Source of the DNA: Leucaena leucocephala | Taxonomy: Eukaryota; Streptophyta; Magnoliopsida; Fabales; Fabaceae | Length of the DNA: 64,000 nucleotides | Assembly: GCA_037074615.1 (NCBI GenBank) | Contig: CM073551.1 | Coordinates: 22,629,750-22,693,749, forward strand | Direction: 5' to 3' | Shown: in pieces, positions 61,118-64,000 of the stretch | Numbering within the stretch: the first letter of the stretch is position 1 | Layout: each line of letters opens with the position of its first letter | Notes under the pieces: generated by a model | What the model saw: only the letters and a program-made list of their open reading frames with translations | What the model was told of the DNA's origin: nothing | The model's database searches: none | Translations under genes and position numbers: made by a program

Positions 61118-63242
61118 TAATTTTTTTAAACACTTTCTCTTACACGAGTTCGAGGTAGTTACAACATGCCATTTAGGGAAAAGGTCTCTCATATATATAT
61201 ACACACACTATCACCATTAATTTACCAATACATGTATATAATAAAATCCATAGAACTATTCGGTATAGTCTCCTTATCCTATATCACTTTATGAAGGTAA
61301 AACAAACTCTATCCAGTTATTAATTACCCCAAAACTAAATTAATCAGTTTCTATATACATGCATTATTCTTGGAATGAGGCAATTCATTAAGTTATATGT
61401 ATTATTCACTCCCTCAGAAATTAAAGATGTAGACACAGCTTGAACTCCACCAAAAGATATGACTCTTACATTATTATTCGTCCCCCATTGTCCTCAGACT
61501 CAAAATGAGCTTGTCGATCAAGAGAATACAAACAAACAAACAACAATAGAATACATTTCTGATACAGGAAGAGAAACACAACGTTCCTGATAAGCGAGGA
61601 GTTCCTGAAAATAAGCATGCATGCCTATGCCAAGGAACTCTAAATTTCAGTCCAAGATACCAGTACAAACCTCGCATCACTTTCTATTTTAAAAATTGAA
61701 ACTACTATCGCAAAGTACAGCTCATTGTGGATCATAGGACAGCAAGCATTATTCACATGTTTGAATAGATTACTCTTCAAATTTATGGGGACAACAGCGT
61801 TTGTTTATGATGCATACCACCTTTACCTTTGCAAATGCTTCTTTGATGTCCCAAATATAAATGTTCAATTCAATAAAACAGCGAGTTAATTTCATTCTAC
61901 TCTTCTATTTTTGGGAATTGATAAATTTTAAAGGGGGAATGACAATACGGCATCAACTTTTATTTTTCATAAAGGATCTGGAATATTCTTAATAAGGTAA
62001 TGTAAAATTATAAATACATGCTTTAGCAAACAATCCATGGGTATGAAAAGCAACAATGCCGGCGATGGTCTCCCTCCTACAGATCAGCCCATATAGAGTT
62101 GTGTTGAAGTCATTCTCATCTATCACCAATTCATTCCTCTGGGATGAATCTCCATTCCTTTAAATAGGGTAATGAAAGTTTCCTTTAGAAAGCATAATTA
62201 TCAACGTGAACAAGTGTAAGAACCTGATAAGATCCTTTTGATTTTCATTTGGAAATGGTATGTTTCTTACGATCAAGCAGAATGGGCCCTTAGTAAATTG
62301 TTGTGAATGCAAAATACTGTTGTTTCTATAGCAGTCCATCATGGGATAAAGAGTCCCTAACCAGATATTTGATATTCTACATGATATCAGTGATGCGAAG
62401 GGCGGGGGGGGGGGGGGGGAGAACAATTAGAAAGTGTATATTCCATTCATTAGACAAGTTCTTACAACTACAGTGGGTAGTATTTATAATTGATCGCCCT
62501 AACCTCTCTAAGAGAAACCACATGTATTATTAACTAACCAACCAATTAACCCACTAATACCCTTCTCTAATAGATTGACACGTAACAATCAGTTACAGTG
62601 AATTGGCAAAATATACAACCAGGGATCAAGGAGTATTGGAAAGAGCCAGAAAGATTGCAACTGTGGAAATAATTGACTTTAATTTTGACTCGAGTCTGCT
62701 TACTGACTTTGATCAAGTCTCTGGCTAGTTCTTGCGTTGTTTACTCTCGTCTTTTGTTTGCCATTTAAAATATGTTCGCTCTCATCTTGGCCCAACAACA
62801 GATTAGGCAAACCTACCAGCTTCCCACTTTTTGTCATGTGGACAAATGATGGACTGCAATCTTTGATGATCACGAGTGATCTTCGAGACGTCAAAAATTA
62901 AAAGGTTTTGTTCTTTTTGCTTCTGTTCTGTTGTATGCCAGGCAACTTAGGTGATATAATTCAATAGGTGAAAGCTTTCTACAAGTTCAATGAATAGAAA
63001 CAGACTTCCAACATAAAACGACTATTTCAGGCATTTGGAGAAGTTTAACAGAAGTGGGGAATCTCAGAGAAATTAAGATACGACAGACAACGAGGTGTTG
63101 TCTGATCGTTTATTAACATCCCACGGAACTACAATGATTTCATTTAATACATGTCTAAATCTTTGCGCAGGAGTTGATATAATACATGTCTACTTTGATA
63201 CGAAGTGGACATTCATATTTACTCTTCAATCTAATCTATGCT
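61118..63242. other. Intergenic DNA downstream of the aminotransferase
   Basis: The part next to 63242 should include the aminotransferase 3' UTR. A (TA)n/(CA)n run lies near 61191-61209 and a G16 tract at 62404-62419. No gene is supported. Confidence 0.5.
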
Positions 63243-64000
63243 TCACATTCTAGACAAGCTCAAGTCCATGGCGTCCACAAGGAAGTCTGCAACCACCAAG
63301 TTCACAGCCAGAAAATAAGACCGTTAGTATTAATTTTTGGGTTCCATGAATTGTCAACAAAAGACAGAAATCGAAATCATGACTAACCCGCATCTTCTTT
63401 GGTGAAACACAGGGGAGGGGTGATTCTGAAGACATTTCCATAATAACCGCCCTTCCCAATCAGTACTCCTAGTTCTGCAATATCATCATTGAAAGGATTT
63501 TATTAAGAACAAACAGAAAATAAGGCTAAAACAAAAGTGCAGATTAATGCCCACGCACAGATTCTTACCTTTCATTTGGTCCATAACAAGCGGTGTTTCA
63601 GTTTTTGCAGGAGTTTTAAGTTCCCGATCAGTGACAAGTTCAACCCCAAGCATCAGCCCTTTCCCTCTCACATCCCCAATCACTAAAAGAAGAAACCAAC
63701 AGACTAGTTCAGAAGAGCAAGAATTGGCATATTATAGAGGTCTTAGGGAAAATTTTTTGATAGTGCACTAAGACAAATGGGGAAGGAATAAGAAGGTTTG
63801 AAAGGTTACATTCGTGTTTGTCCTTGAGTTCAGCGAGCCTCTCTTTCAGATAGCTTCCCACAACAAATGCATTCTGCTGGAGCTTCTCTTTCTCTATTAC
63901 TCTTAAAACAGCCAATCCTGCGGCAGTACAAACAGGGTTCCCACCAAATGTGTTGAAGTAACTTCGGCGAGTCAAAACCTGCGCAATCTCTGGAGTAGTT
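63243..64000 (-). CDS. Class III aminotransferase, AGT2/PYD4 type (C-terminal part, runs off window)
   Basis: Four exons of a PLP-dependent class III aminotransferase: 64000-63810 (continues beyond the window), 63682-63569, 63474-63388 and 63286-63243, ending in TGA at 63243-63245. The frame reads TTPEIAQVLTRRSYFNTFGG, NPVCTAAGLAVL, then GDVRGKGLMLGVELVTDREL, ELGVLIGKGGYYGNVF and RITPPLCFTKEDADFLVDAM. This is the C-terminal small domain of alanine-glyoxylate aminotransferase 2-like proteins. Plant members act on glyoxylate/alanine (AGT2/AGT3) or on beta-alanine in pyrimidine breakdown (PYD4); sequence alone does not separate these. The PLP-binding Lys lies upstream, outside the window. The last three residues are Ser-Arg-Met, resembling a peroxisomal PTS1 signal. 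Its place next to RAPTOR matches At3g08860 beside At3g08850. Confidence 0.9.

Noticed and set aside
1..64000. CRISPR arrays, operons, phage or integrated viral genes
   Set aside because: The window is plant nuclear DNA with spliced genes. No spaced repeats, polycistronic layout or viral replication genes are visible.

Overview
The window is nuclear DNA from a flowering plant, most likely a eudicot. Genes are split by many AT-rich GT-AG introns, intergenic DNA is AT-rich, and every recognisable protein has its closest known relatives in angiosperms. Species cannot be fixed from sequence alone. I worked only by reading; exon borders come from splice motifs, frame continuity and family knowledge.

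Layout. 1-2187 (-): eroded 3' part of an F-box/LRR gene of the FBL3 type. 3999-4862 (-): small intact Sel1-like gene. 5483-7551 (-): PPR-DYW gene (At3g08820 type) broken by two 1-bp insertions and a nonsense codon. 9034-16881 (-): intact nine-exon SCAR/WAVE gene of 1758 codons with three internal repeat blocks. 16.9-23.8 kb: non-coding, with three tRNA-derived SINEs, two of them sharing a target site. 23810-24415 (+): unrecognised acidic protein. 25769-26767 (-): PLAC8-family-like gene without its PLAC8 domain. 27-37 kb: gene-poor interval whose one clear gene is a MIR164 hairpin (32869-32989, +); it also holds a SINE and two Stowaway-like MITEs. 36.9-39.1 kb: PIF/Harbinger fragment and a long-TIR Mutator-like MITE. 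39337-40928 (+): LURP-one-related pseudogene. 42483-43899 (+): decayed mitochondrial ribosomal protein bL32 gene. 45191-58143 (-): intact 23-exon RAPTOR gene (1351 aa). 58.1-63.2 kb: non-coding, with two more Stowaway-like MITEs. 63243-64000 (-): 3' end of a class III aminotransferase (AGT2/PYD4 type) leaving the window.

How it fits together. From memory, Arabidopsis chromosome 5 carries FBL3 (At5g01720), SCAR4 (At5g01730), MIR164B (At5g01747), LOR15 (At5g01750) and RAPTOR2 (At5g01770) in one short run. Chromosome 3 carries the PPR At3g08820, RAPTOR1 (At3g08850) and the aminotransferase PYD4 (At3g08860). This window holds both sets in one block, so it looks like an ancestral segment whose descendants were split between Arabidopsis duplicates. 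Here the actin (SCAR), TOR (RAPTOR), miR164 and aminotransferase genes look intact. FBL3, PPR, LOR and bL32m copies are broken, and the PLAC8-type gene is reduced. That mixture suggests fractionation after a genome duplication. The genes form no operon or pathway; their link is positional.
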